NCBI RefSeq assembly: GCF_907164915.1
Contig: NC_061864.1
Span: 21,548,616-21,612,615 of the forward strand
Length of the DNA stretch: 64,000 nt
Direction of reading: 5' to 3'
From: Impatiens glandulifera
Lineage: Eukaryota > Streptophyta > Magnoliopsida > Ericales > Balsaminaceae
Shown here: positions 34,626 to 46,529 of the stretch, piece after piece
Position numbering within the stretch: the first letter of the stretch is position 1
Layout of the letters: every line of letters begins with the position of its first letter
Made by a program: the position numbers and the translations under genes
The notes under the pieces: model-generated
Databases searched by the model: none
What the model was told of the DNA's origin: nothing
What the model saw: the letters and a program-made list of their open reading frames with translations, nothing else

Positions 34626-35829
34626 TATATTTAAACAAATTCATAGTTACTAATATAATTAACTCAAATCACGTATTATTAATATTTAAAATAATTAGAA
34701 CTCAAATTATCAATTACTAATATTCATTATAGATAAAAATTACTAAGAGAAAAGAGTTAATATTATGCTATACCAGAGATGGCCTTATCTAATTAGAAAT
34801 ATTTTAGTTCTAATTTAAACAATTAATAAAAAATTATTTTTTAGATTTGAGATTATAATAGATCGAAATAATTAGAGGAGATATAATTATAATTTAATAT
34901 ATATATATATATTTATTAAATATAATATATATTTTTTACAATTTACATTTTTATATTTTATTAATTTTATTTATTCACAACTCCTACTACTATTTAATTC
35001 AAAAATAAATAAATAAATTATTAATGTAAAAAATATTTATATTTAAAAGTTAATAGATGAGAGAAATAATTAATTTGATTAAAAAATTAATAATTTTTTA
35101 TTTATTTATTTATTCTTTTATAAATATTTATCAAATATAATATATATTTTTTATTTGATTTATTTTTTTTGTAATAACTTTCAAAAATATATAAATAAAT
35201 AGAAGATAAAAATCATTAAATAGAGACAAGCGAGTAAATTAATTAATAGATATAAGAGACTTATAACTTTTAATATTATATTTAGTTAGCAAGTCACAAT
35301 TAATTTTTCAACGTCCATTATTGGCTACCCTAGCAATGGGTGGGCCTTTATTAGTAACTTTTGGATTAATATTAATATGTTTTAGTGGGATTAAATTTAT
35401 ATTACTAGTTTATTTAGTTATAAATAGTGTAGGTAGGTTTGTATAAGTGAAAAAACTTTTTCCTTCGATAGGGTAATTAATAGTCAAAATACATTTATTT
35501 AATAGGTCAAATATATTTGATTTGATTTTTACTTAAAAAAAAATACTCTAAATTAAAATGTGATTAATGTTTTTATATTTACATGTTTAATTAGTTAATG
35601 GTTCTTCTTATTGTATCTTATTTTGTATGGTTAATCTCTTTTAATGCAATTTATAATATATATCATGAAATATTGTTTGGAATTATGAATATAGTTAGCT
35701 AGATATTACTATTAAGTAATAATTTAATTAATTCTTTGTATAAATATTAATAAATAAGAAAAATAGTCTGTCTTCTTAAAAATATTTTATTTTTGTTATT
35801 GAATTCAATTGTCCTAAATTAACTAACTA

Positions 35830-36192
35830 CTACAATTTGGTAAAGTAACTTAGTTTACGAAATTTAGTAGTCCCCGTTGTCTCTAAAACAAGGGCCTTAT
35901 AATTCCCAATGGCGCCTCCATTCTTCGCTGCGATCACAAGGCGATATTCGGTACCACCGACAGCCACTTCAATGTCTCCTTTCACCACTTTAACGAACTT
36001 AAGATTTGTCTTGGCTTCAGTGTTGTGCTCTGATACCGCGAACTTTCCAATCACCCCAAATATCGGTTTATTAGGGTTACTGATTGGTGACCATCCACCA
36101 CGGCTAGTCGAGTTAACCGTGAAATAAAATAGAGAGGACAATAATACAATGAGAATGAATTGTTTAGAATGATGATGAATTTGAGAAGCCAT
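35830..36192 (-). CDS. Divergent secreted cystatin lacking both hairpin-loop contacts (tandem copy 3)
   Basis: 120 residues, the most different of the three. Signal segment, GG and KFAVSEHN are conserved. The first loop reads EVAVGG, one residue shorter than in copies 1 and 2, so the loop length is varying by whole codons. The second loop again lacks PW (TGTT). Other changes are scattered (for example FGVIGKF and FVKVVKG). Loss of both loop contacts is thus shared by all three copies and predates the triplication, while the frame stayed open. It should be secreted. Whether it inhibits any protease is unknown. Confidence 0.9.
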   Translation of the reverse strand: MASQIHHHSKQFILIVLLSSLFYFTVNSTSRGGWSPISNPNKPIFGVIGKFAVSEHNTEAKTNLKFVKVVKGDIEVAVGGTEYRLVIAAKNGGAIGNYKALVLETTGTTKFRKLSYFTKL

Positions 36193-36243
36193 GTTTCTCT
36201 AGGTTTTGTTATAGATGCTTTGTTTGTGGTTGGATCACCTTCC

Positions 36244-36253
36244 TATTTATATA
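36244..36253 (-). promoter_or_regulatory. TATA box of tandem cystatin copy 3
   Basis: TATATAAATA on the minus strand, about 52 bases upstream of the ATG. Confidence 0.7.
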
Positions 36254-36566
36254 AGTATATTACCCTTATTTGGTTTAAAGATTTGAGCAATTTAATTATT
36301 ATAGTAAGAAAAATGAATTATTATTTAAATATTAATAAAAGTGAATTATGTGAATAAATGATAAAAATATTCTTATTAGTTATCCTTTAATATATTATAT
36401 ATATGATCAAATTAAAGATAAATGATAAAAATATTCTTATTATATATATATATATATATATATAATATAATATAATATAAGGTAAATGATAAAAATATTC
36501 TTATCAATAGTCTTTTAATAAGTGAATTAAGTGAATAAATGATAAAAATATTCTTATTAGTTATCC

Positions 36567-36570
<4 letters not shown>

Positions 36571-36624
<54 letters not shown>
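36571..36624. repeat. (TA)n microsatellite
   Basis: A TA run of about 54 bases followed by several 'taata' steps, upstream of cystatin copy 3. Confidence 0.95.
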
Positions 36625-36630
<6 letters not shown>

Positions 36631-36861
36631 ATATAATATAATATAAGGTAAATGATAAAATATTCTTATCAATAATCCTTTAATAAGTAATGAACTTTTA
36701 TATATATATATTTAATATATATATATATCTATATTTAATATAGTGTAAAATACATGTGCTGTCAAATTTTAAAAATGTTAAGCATGCCCTTCGGTTAACT
36801 TTTTCGGTTAACTTTTTAGTTAAACATAGTTTAAATCTTTTATATATATTATTTTTAATCT

Positions 36862-36900
<39 letters not shown>

Positions 36901-37225
36901 TTAAATTGCATATATATATATTATCATTAATTTTTATATTTATATAATTATTAAATTTATTTTTATATATAGATAATATATATATTATATATATATATAT
37001 TTATATATCTATGAAATTTTGTATGAGTGTGTTTGATTAGAGGGAATTGGAATTGATATTGATAAATTCAATGAGAATTATTATTAAATTACAATTCAAT
37101 TTCTATATTTGGAAAAATTATAAAATTGTAATTCAATTTCAATTCTTATGTTTGAGAAAATGATAGAATTGTAATCAATTCCAATTCTTATGTTTGTAAA
37201 ATAAAATATCGGTTCAAAATATTAA

Positions 37226-38832
37226 CTTCTTAAATATGTTTTTATGTTTTTGGCACGTTTAATATATTTTTTAAATGTTTAACACATTTAACACAATTTT
37301 GACAAGTTTAACACGTTTAAATACGTTTTTGACATTTTAACACGTTTTCACACTAAAACACATTTTCACACGTTTAACATGTTTTCACGTTGTTAATATG
37401 TTTAACACGTTTTTAGTATGTTTAACACGTTTTTAATATTTTAAATACGTTTAACATGTTTTATACACGTTTTGACAAGTTTAACACATTTTCACGTTTT
37501 GACACATTTTTGACTTGTTTAACATGTTTAACAAGTTTTTCACACGTTTTAACATGTTTTTCACATTTTTGGTACGTTAAACACGTTTTTGGTATGTTTA
37601 ACACGTTTTATACATTTTTGACATGTTTAACACATTTAATACGTTTTTCACGTTTTTCACGTTTTTTACGTTTAACACGTTTTTTACGTTTAACACGTTC
37701 TTCATACGTTTTTTTTATGTTTTTGACACATTTAACACGTTTTTGACAATTTTAATACGTTTAACATGTTTTCTACACGTTTTGATAAGTTTAACACGTT
37801 TTCCACTTTTTTGGCACGTTTAACACGATTTGACATGTTTAACACATTTAACATGTTTTTCACATATTTTCACACGTTTTTCATATATTTTGGCTTGTTT
37901 AACACATTTTCACATTTTTGGCATGTTTAACACATTTTTGGCATATTTACATGTTTTAAACATGTCATAAGTGTGTTAAATGGGCAAAAACGTATTAAAC
38001 ATGTCAAAATTTGGTAAATGTGCCAAAATTTATCATATGTGTTAAACGTACCAAAATGTGTTAAACGTACCAAAACGTGTTAAACGCGCAAAAAACGTGT
38101 TAAATATGTTTAACGTGCCAAAAACATGATAAACGTGTTTAATGTGTTAAAAACGTGTTAAATGTGTCAAAAACGTGTTAAACGTATCAAAAATGTGTTA
38201 AACGTGTCAAATAAGTGAAAAACTTGTCAAATGTGCCAAAATGTGAAAATGTGTTAAACGTGTTAAAAACGTGTTAAACGTGTCAAAAACGTGTTAAATG
38301 TGTTAAAATGTGTCAAACATGTCAACAACGTATGAAACGTGTTTAATCGTGTCAACAACGTGTTAAACGTGTTTAATGTATTAAAAATGTTTTAAACGTG
38401 TTAAAAACGTGTTAAACGTGTCAAATATGTGAAAAAGTTGTTAAACATGCCAAAATGCGACAAACGTGTTAAACATGCCAAAAACATGATAAACGTGTTT
38501 AATGTGTTAAAAACGTGTTAAATGTGTCAAAAACGTGAAAACATGCTAAACGTGTCAAAAACGTGTTAAACGTGTCAAATATGTGAAAAACTTGTTAAAT
38601 ATGCCAAAACGTGCAAAATGTGCCAAAATATGAAAAACTTGTTAAACGTGTTAAAAACGTGAAAATCATGTTAAACGTGTCAAAAACATGTTAAACGTAT
38701 CAAAAACGTGTTAAACGTGTCAAGGACATGAAAAACGTGTTAAATGTGTCAAAAATGTGTTAAACGTGCCAAAATGTGTGAAAAACGTGTTAAAAACATG
38801 TTAAACGTATTTAATGTGTGAAAATGTGTTAA
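37226..38832. repeat. 1.6-kb minisatellite that reverses strand: giant inverted repeat
   Basis: From 37226 to about 37956 the repeats read GTTTAACACGTTTTTGAC-like; from about 37965 to 38832 they read the complement (GTCAAAAACGTGTTAAAC-like). The switch lies at the small palindrome around ACATGTTTTAAACATGT (37950-37966). The two arms of about 720 and 870 bases can pair imperfectly along their length. Outside the arms, gaattg-rich sequence on the left (about 37030-37200) is weakly mirrored on the right (38870-38930), as if the whole were a foldback element. Phe/Thr-rich frames inside it are not genes. Confidence 0.85.
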
Positions 38833-38834
38833 TT

Positions 38835-39075
38835 TAAAGTTATAAAGATTAAAATTGAGAACTATCAAATTACATTATATTGAATTCCATTGAAATTCTA
38901 TTCCAATTCCAATTTAAATTGTATAGTTAATTTACCTTATATTATATATAAATTCATTCATTACTACTAAAGGATAATTAATAAGAATTTTTTTATTATT
39001 TATTTACATAATTTACTATCATTCACAAATTATCAAGTAATTTCTTTTCCTAATTTATTTATATTAATTATTATT

Positions 39076-39115
<40 letters not shown>

Positions 39116-39430
39116 TTCTTTTCTAATATATATATTTATAGATATATATTTATTTTTCTTAATTTAATTATTAAGTATTCCTAAACCCTAAACTCTAAAT
39201 ATTATAGATATTTATATTTTTGTCACACTAATAATATAAAAAAAATTATCAATAATTTTTATATTAAAATATATAATATTACATAACATATTTATTTTTA
39301 TATATACAATAACAATATATATAATAATGTTTAATAGATGAATATGGAAGTTTATACACAAACTCATCAAAAAATATATATATATATAAAATTAACTTTC
39401 TCTTAATTATCTCTCTAAAATTATTCTTTC
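38835..39430. other. AT-rich intergenic DNA
   Basis: TA microsatellites (about 39082-39111 and 39372-39387) and A/T-rich spacers. No gene is seen. Confidence 0.5.
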
Positions 39431-39633
39431 TATTATAAATGCAATATAATTAATGGATGTCATTAGGTAAGACTCATAATTTTCATATTCCATTATTATA
39501 AATACATTTTTTCTATGTATCTAGTCCTATAAATAAGACACATATGAACATTGTAAAGACCATCCATTTTATAAACAATAATACATTATCTCGTTGTTAT
39601 CTCTCTTGTTAATTATCTTGTATGTTTATAACA
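39431..39633 (+). repeat. Copia-2 5' LTR
   Basis: About 203 bases, matching 44231-44434 with scattered differences. It holds a TATA-like 'cctataaataag' (about 39524-39535). It is followed at once by GTTATCAACACGAG (about 39635-39648), a probable primer-binding site of the type seen in plant Copia elements. Confidence 0.85.
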
Positions 39634-39804
39634 CGTTATCAACACGAGAACTCTCGATCTTGAAGCAAAGGTCGAAGTGTCCCTCCTCGTCTGTGGTAGC
39701 CAAATTTTCGCACCTCATTTCTGAAAACCAAATCGATCAAGATTGATAACAATATTCTCTTATACTTTCAATCTTAACTATTTCATCTAACAATTTCATG
39801 TCGA

Positions 39805-41135
39805 ACCTTACGAAATTAGAGTTCACGGCTCTTGACATCACCGGAAATAATTACCTTTCATGGATTCTAGATGCTGAAATTCATCTTGTCGTTAATGGTC
39901 TTGGAAATACCATCAAAGATGAAAACACTGCGTCCGACCAAGATAAGGCCAAAGCAATGATTTTCCTTCGTCGTCATATTCACGAAGGTTTAAAAATTGA
40001 TTATCTCACTGTAAAAGATCCATTGGTCCTATGGAACAATTTGAATGAAAGGTACGATCATTTAAAAACTATCATTCTTCCAAAAGCTCAATTTGAATGG
40101 CTACATTTGCGCCTATAAGACTTTAAATCAGTGAGTGAATATAATTCTGCTTTATTTCAGATTACTTCTCAACTCAAACTATGTGGAGAAACTATTATTA
40201 ACGGAGAAATGTTAGAGAAAACATTCTCCACATTTCATGCATCGAATGTGCTCCTGCAGTAGCAATATCGTGCAAAAGGTTTTGAGAAATATTCAAAATT
40301 AATATCATGTCTATTATTGGCCGAACAAAATAATGAGCTTTTGATTAAAAATCATGAGGCCCATCCAACTGGATTGAACCCATCCCTAAAGTGAACGTGT
40401 CATCATATAATTATAGAGGACGACATCGTAGTCGTGGTCGTGGCCGTGGTCATTTTTCAGGCCGTGCCCACGGAAATGGTCATGGACGTGGTGGTGGTCG
40501 ACACAATATTCGCAACAATGATAAAAAGGATCAAATTAATAAAAATGTGGAAAACAAATGCTATCGTTGCGGCATGAAAGGTCATTGGTCATGTATCTAT
40601 CGTACGCCGAAGCATTTTATCAATCTTTATCAAGCATCACTAAAAGGAAAAGGGACCATCGAGTCCAACTCGACTTCGGCTCCCGGTGATGATAAAAATA
40701 GCTTTTGGACTCGATGACTTCTCCGGCGTTGACGTAGCCGATTTTCTTGTCGAGCGTGAAAATAAGAATTAAGTCATTTGATATTTTGTGTATTCTTTAT
40801 AATATTTAATAAAATTTAAAAAAAAATAAAAATAATAATAGTAATAAATAAATATATATATAAAAACAATATTAATTAATGTCTTATATATATATATATA
40901 TATATATAGTTTGATGATGCTTTTTTATTATTATTATTATTATTTGTACGTTATTAATTATTAATATTATATTTTATTTAATGAAAAAAATGAAGGTTTT
41001 AGAAAGCGAACACGTGATGAATGAAAAATGCAGTTGTCTCGTAGACAGTGTCTCAACACATACCATTTTGAAAAGTAATAATTTTTTATTTCTTTAGTGA
41101 TGAAAGAGACATGTGAATACAATATCGGGTAGTTA
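39805..41135 (+). repeat. Copia-2 internal tandem duplication, unit 1
   Basis: Runs from ACCTTACGAAATTAGAG to ATATCGGGTAGTTA. It contains gag and the first part of the protease with an AT-rich insertion (about 40790-40990). The next unit starts directly after it. Confidence 0.9.
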
Positions 41136-42460
41136 CCTTACGAAATTAGAGTTCACGGCTCTTGACATCACTAGAAATAATTACCTTTCATGGATTCTAG
41201 ATGCTGAAATTCATCTTGTCGTTAATGGTCTTGGAAATACCATCAAAGATGAAAACACTGCGTCCGACCAAGATAAGGCCAAAGCAATGATTTTCCTTCG
41301 TCGTCATATTCACGAAGGTTTAAAAATTGAGTATCTCACTGTAAAAGATCCATTGGTCCTATGGAACAATTTGAATGAAAGGTACGATCATTTAAAAACC
41401 ATCATTCTTCCAAAAGCTCAATTTGAATGGCTACATTTGCGCATACAAGACTTTAAATCAGTGAGTGAATATAATTCTGCTTTATTTCAGATTACTTCTC
41501 AACTCAAACTATGTTATGAAACTATTATTAACAGAGAAATGTTAGAGAAAACATTCTCCACATTTCATGCATCGAATGTGCTCCTACAGCAGTAATATCG
41601 TGCAAAAGGTTTTGATAAATATTCAAAATTAATATCATGTCTATTATTGGCCGAACAAAATAATGAGCTTTTGATTAAAAATCATGAGGCCCATCCAACT
41701 GGATTGAACCCATTCCCTAAAGTGAATGTGTCATCATATAATTATAGAGGACGACATCGTAGTCGTGGTCATTTTTCAGGCCGTGCCCGCGGAAATGGTC
41801 ATGGACGTGGTGGTGGTGGTCGACACAATATTCGCAACGATGATAAAAAGGATCAAATTAATAAAAATATGGAAAACAAATGCTATCGTTGCGGCATGAA
41901 AGGTCATTGGTCACGTATCTGTCGTACGCCGAAGCATTTTATCAATCTTTATCAAGCATCACTAAAAGGAAAAGGGACCATCGAGTCCAACTTGACTTCG
42001 GCTCCCGGTAATGATAAAAATAGCTTTTGGACTCGATGACTTCTCCGGCGTTGACGTAGCCAATTTTCTTGTCGATCGTGAAAATAAGAATTAAGTCATT
42101 TGATATTTTGTGTTTTCTTTATAATATTTAATAAAATTTAAAAAAAATAAAAATAAAAAAATAAAAATAATAATAATAATAATAAATATATATAAATAAA
42201 AACAATATTAATTAATGTCTTATATATATATATATAGTTCGATGATGCTTTTTGTATTATTATTATTATTTGTGCGTTATTAATTATTAATATTATATTT
42301 TATTTAATGAAAAAAATGAAGGTTCCAGAAAGCGAACACGTGATGAATGAAAAATGCAGTTGTCTCGTAGACAGTGTCTCAACACATATCATTTTGAAAA
42401 GCATTAACTTTTTATTTCTTTAGTGATAAAGAGACATGTGAATACAATATCGGGTAGTTA
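41136..42460 (+). repeat. Copia-2 internal tandem duplication, unit 2
   Basis: The second copy of the 1.33-kb gag-protease block, nearly identical to unit 1 but without the original ATG. After 42460 the sequence runs on into the rest of the protease and integrase, so unit 2 carries the original downstream junction. Confidence 0.9.
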
Positions 42461-44230
42461 AAAAATTATTGAAGGCTCCGGAAGAGCAAATATTATATTA
42501 CTTAAAGGAAAAAACTTTTGTATTGATAATGCATTGTATTCGTCCAAATCTCGAAGAAATTTGTTGAGTTTTAAATATATCCGCAGAAATGGATATCACA
42601 TCGAGACTTCAAATCAAAGCAATAGAGAATATTTATCTATCATAAGTATCATCTCGGATAAAAAAATGTTATTTAGAAAAATTATCCATAGTTTCCTCTA
42701 GATTATATCTCACAAACATAAGTGTTGGCGAAGTACATGTAGTTACAAACCAGAAGTTTGTCGATCAAAATAATTTTATTACATGGCATGATAGATTGGA
42801 ACACCCTGGAGCTATTATGATACGAAGAATAATTAATCATTCATTTGGACATTCACTGAAAAACCAAAAGATTTTTCTACCCAATGAATTTACTTGTGCT
42901 GCTTGTTCACAAGGGAAGTTAATAATAAGATCATCACCATCTAAAATTAGGACTGAACCCTTAAAATTTCTTGAAAGAATACAAGGTGACATATGTGGGC
43001 CTATTCATCCACCATGTGGACCATTCAAATATTTTATGTTATTAATTGACGCATCAACAAGATGGTCACATGTGTGTTTATTAAGAGATCTGGATCACAA
43101 TTTGTAATAATTACAATTTATGTGGACGATTTGAATATTATTGGAAATACTAATAAACTATTTGAAATAGTTAGTTATCTTAAGAAAGAATTTAAGATGA
43201 AAGATCTAGGAAAAACAAAGTTATGTCTTGACTTGCAAGTTGAGCATTTAGATAATGGAATTCTTGTCCATCAATCTGTTTATACATCAATAGTACTAAA
43301 AAGATTTTTTATGGATAAAGTGCATCCCCTGAGTAATCCAATGATCGTGAGATCGCTTGATGTAAATAAATATCCATTTCGACCTCGTATGTGTGATGAA
43401 GAACTAATTGGTCCTGAAGTATCATATCTTAGTGCTATTGGAGCACTAATGTATCTGGCTACTCATACTAAACCTGATTGATCATTTGCAGTAAATTTAT
43501 TAGCGAGATATAGTTCTTCACTAACAAGGAGACATTTGAATAGAGTTAAACATATTTTACAGTACCTTCAAGGAACTATGGACATGGGATTTATATTATC
43601 CATATATATGTGAATCCGAATTGATTTGGTACGTAGAAGCAGGGTATTTATCTAATCCTCATAATGGTAGGTCTCAAACGGGTTACGTATTCACATATGG
43701 TGGTTCAACTATATCTTAGAGATCTATGAAATAATCAATTACCGCCACATCTTCAAACCATTCCAAGATCATCGCTATTCATGAGGTAAATCGAGAATGT
43801 GTATGGTTGAGATTAATCATTCATCATATTCAAGAGTCATGTGGATTATTTGTAAACAAGAATTATCCAATAATTTTATATGAGGATAATGCAGCTTGCA
43901 TTGCACAATTAAAGGGAGGATATATATTAAAGGTGATAGAACGAAACACATATCAACAAAATTCTTTTTCACTCATGATCTCTAGAAGAAATGTGATATT
44001 GATATTCATCAGATAATCTAACAGATCTATTTACAAAAACATTGTCTACTGCGACCTTTGAAAAACTAATGTATAATATTGGCATGCGGAGACTCAAAAG
44101 TTTAAAGTGATGTAACCAAATGGGGATTTTACGTACTGCACTCTTTTTCCCTTAATCATGGTTTTATCCCAATGGGTTTTCCTAATAAGGTTTTTAATGA
44201 GGCAGTATACCAATGGCATTCAAGGGAGAG

Positions 44231-44434
44231 TATTATAAATGCAATATAATTAATGGATGTCATTGTGTAAGACTCTTGATTTTTATATTCCACCATTATG
44301 TAAATTTTTGGTTTCTATGTATCTAGTCCTATAAATAGGACACATAGGAACATTGTAAAGGTATCCCTTTGATAAACAATAATATATTCTCTCGTTGTTA
44401 TCTCTCTTGTTAATTATCTTGTATGTTTATAACA
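44231..44434 (+). repeat. Copia-2 3' LTR
   Basis: About 204 bases, matching the 5' LTR, preceded by the purine tract CAAGGGAGAG. Confidence 0.85.
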
Positions 44435-44689
44435 AAGTTTAATTTGTATTCTAACCTCATATCCTTAAAATTTCAGGTATTGTTTAGGGATTGGTTTATT
44501 ATCAGGTTGGTACCATTTTTTTCTCTATTTAATTCGAATGTTTCGAACCATGACTAATGACATAATGGTCTATAACTAAGACGTCTGCTTGGACCAGAAT
44601 TACTTAGGTTTGGATTCATAATAAAATGTAAATAAATTGTTTTACAAAAATTGTCAAAAGTTAATATTAAATACCGTTAAAAAATAGGC

Positions 44690-44860
44690 ACGAAAGACAT
44701 AGTAGACCGTTAACGAAAAATTGTCAGAAGTTTATGTGACGAGTGTGTCTGTAACGAATGGTAACAGTTTTATTTGCCGTTACAGATACTTATCAGTAAC
44801 GGTTTTTGATGCTTTCAGTAACGGTTTGCGCCCTTACTGATACCTCTTTTTCTACTAGTG
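44690..44860 (+). mobile_element. CACTA-3: isolated CACTA terminus
   Basis: Ends CTTTTTCTACTAGTG at 44860, the same terminal repeat as CACTA-2. The preceding 120 bases follow the 3' end of CACTA-2 motif for motif (GGTAACAGTTTTATTTGCCG, then two CAGTAACGG boxes). No opposite terminus is seen to the left before Copia-2, so it is a truncated end. 44435-44689 and 44861-45190 hold nothing recognisable. Confidence 0.75.
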
Positions 44861-45189
44861 GTTGAAGACATACGATTGAGCCCCCTCCTGTTTGGTTATT
44901 CATCTCACCATTTCCGAGATTCGAGAGAAGTATAAGTTAATTAGGTGTGTGATTTTTATTTCAATCGTGTGTTTTGATTCGTTTATTTTTTTATTTTTTT
45001 GACGTCACACTATCCTTATATGTTGAAGCGCAAAATCTTCTAATAACAATATAAGATTTTTGAACTCCATAATCTTATTTGTCACATTCCTTCAATTATT
45101 CTCTGTATTAATTTTACATATCATGCTGACATTATAGTTCGGCAGCATAAATGCATAATGTCTATTGTTTTTAGGGAGTTAAATTTATA

Positions 45190-46529
45190 TATATAATGAT
45201 GTTAGATTTTCAGAGTGTCTGGATTGTCTGGTCGAGAACTGTGGTTAATTTGGATATATATGTGAGAGTAAATGAATACTTGGGTCGGATTGTGGGTTGA
45301 CCGCCCAAAAACTTAAAATGGTTAAAAATAAAAATAAAAATGTTGTATGTTAGTTTCGAACTTGCAACCTAACAAAACAAGTACAATGTTTTAACCAACT
45401 AGGTTAATAATATTTTATCTTTTAAATTCGACACCAAATTTTATAAACTCGGGACATTTTAACAATATAAGTTCAACTTTTTAACTAACTAATATATATA
45501 AATATATATATAATGTTGCTTAATTTTCAAAGTGTCCGGATTGTCGGGTTGAGAGCTGTGGTTAATTTAGATATATATGTGAGATTAAATGAATACTTAG
45601 GTCGGATTATGGGTTGACTCGCCCAAAAAACTTTAAACGGTTAAAAATAAAATTAAAAATGTTATATGAATGTTTCGAACTTGCAACTTAACAAAACAAG
45701 AACAACACTTTAAACAACTAGGCTAATAAAATTTTATATTTTAAATTCAACACCATATTTGATGAACGCGGGACATTTTAACAATATAAATTCAACTTTT
45801 TAACTAACTAATCTATATATATAATGATGCTTAAATTTCAAATTGTCTGGATTGCCGAGTCGAGAGTTGTGGTTAATTTGGATATATATGTGAGATTAAA
45901 TTAATATTTAGGTCGTATTGTGAGTTGACCCGCCAAAAAAAACTTAAAACGGTTAAAAATAAAATTAAAAATGCTATAGGCATGTTTTGAACTTTCAATC
46001 TAACAAAACAAGTACAACGGTTTAACCAACTAGGCTAATAAGATTTTATTTTTTAAATTTAACACCAAATTTAATGAACGTGGAATATTTTAACAATATA
46101 AGTTCACTTTTTAACTAACTAATCTATATATCTATATATATATAATAATGCTTAATTTGCAAAGTGTCCGGATTGCTGGGTTGAGAGTTGTGATTAATTT
46201 GGATATATATGTGAGAGTAAATGAATTTTTGGGTCGAATTTTTGTTGACCCGCCAAAAAACTAAAAACGGTTAAAAATAAAATAAAAAATGATATATACA
46301 TGTTTTGAACTTGCAACCTAACAAAACAAGTACAACACTTTAACCAACTAGTCTAATAAGATTTTATCTTTTAAATTCAACACAAAATTTGATAAACGTG
46401 GGACATTTTAACAATATAAGTTCAACCTTTTCTAACTAATATATATATATATATATATAATGATGCTTAATTTTCAAAGTGTTCGGATTGTCGGGTTGAT
46501 ATTTGTGGTTAATTTGGATATATACGTGA
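45190..46529 (-). repeat. tRNA-like satellite, minus-strand array, left part
   Basis: About four and a half units with a period of about 315 bases, of the same family as 21.9-23.4 kb but inverted. GTGTCCGGATTGTCGGG-like starts recur near 45213, 45530, 45842, 46160 and 46478. Each unit has, in complement, the B box GGTTCGAAC-like and the A box CCAACTAGGCTAA. The array is cut at 46529 by Copia-1 and resumes at 59339. Confidence 0.8.

Larger units (their letters stand above)
31891..34665. repeat. Tandem triplication, unit 2
   Basis: Same order as unit 1, with a longer TA run (33723-33772) and a minisatellite of about 290 bases. Near-identity with unit 1 in gene and flanks points to a recent duplication. 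Confidence 0.88.
34666..37225. repeat. Tandem triplication, unit 3 (up to the expanded minisatellite)
   Basis: Third copy of the unit, more diverged, with the cystatin at 35830-36192 and extended TA tracts (36446-36465 and 36571-36624). At 37226 it passes into the greatly enlarged minisatellite. Confidence 0.85.
39798..44110 (+). pseudogene. Copia-2 gag-pol pseudogene
   Basis: Gag (UBN2-type, with SWILDAEIHL and a Gly/Arg-rich tail) and a CCHC zinc knuckle occur twice because of a 1.33-kb tandem duplication. The first knuckle has lost its last Cys (GHWSCIYR); the second is complete (CYRCGMKGHWSRIC). Both copies have the protease site as DSV instead of DSG. GAG-pre-integrase and the start of the integrase core (FMLLIDASTRWSH) follow at 42796-43080. 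The sequence then jumps to the reverse-transcriptase YVDD motif (about 43118), so most of the integrase and the N-terminal RT are deleted, and the RNase H end is at 43807-44110. Stops such as CAA to TAA and CAG to TAG break gag. The product cannot support transposition. Confidence 0.85.
39431..44434 (+). mobile_element. Copia-2: degenerate Ty1/Copia LTR retrotransposon
   Basis: Two LTRs of about 204 bp (39431-39633 and 44231-44434) enclose gag, protease, integrase, reverse-transcriptase and RNase H remnants in Copia order on the plus strand. A purine tract (CAAGGGAGAG, 44221-44230) precedes the right LTR. Both LTRs start TATTATAAATGC, with TA instead of the usual TG, and end AACA. The flanking five bases (CTTTC and AAGTT) do not match, so the ends may have recombined or the flanks mutated. 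The interior carries a tandem duplication and a large deletion. Confidence 0.85.
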
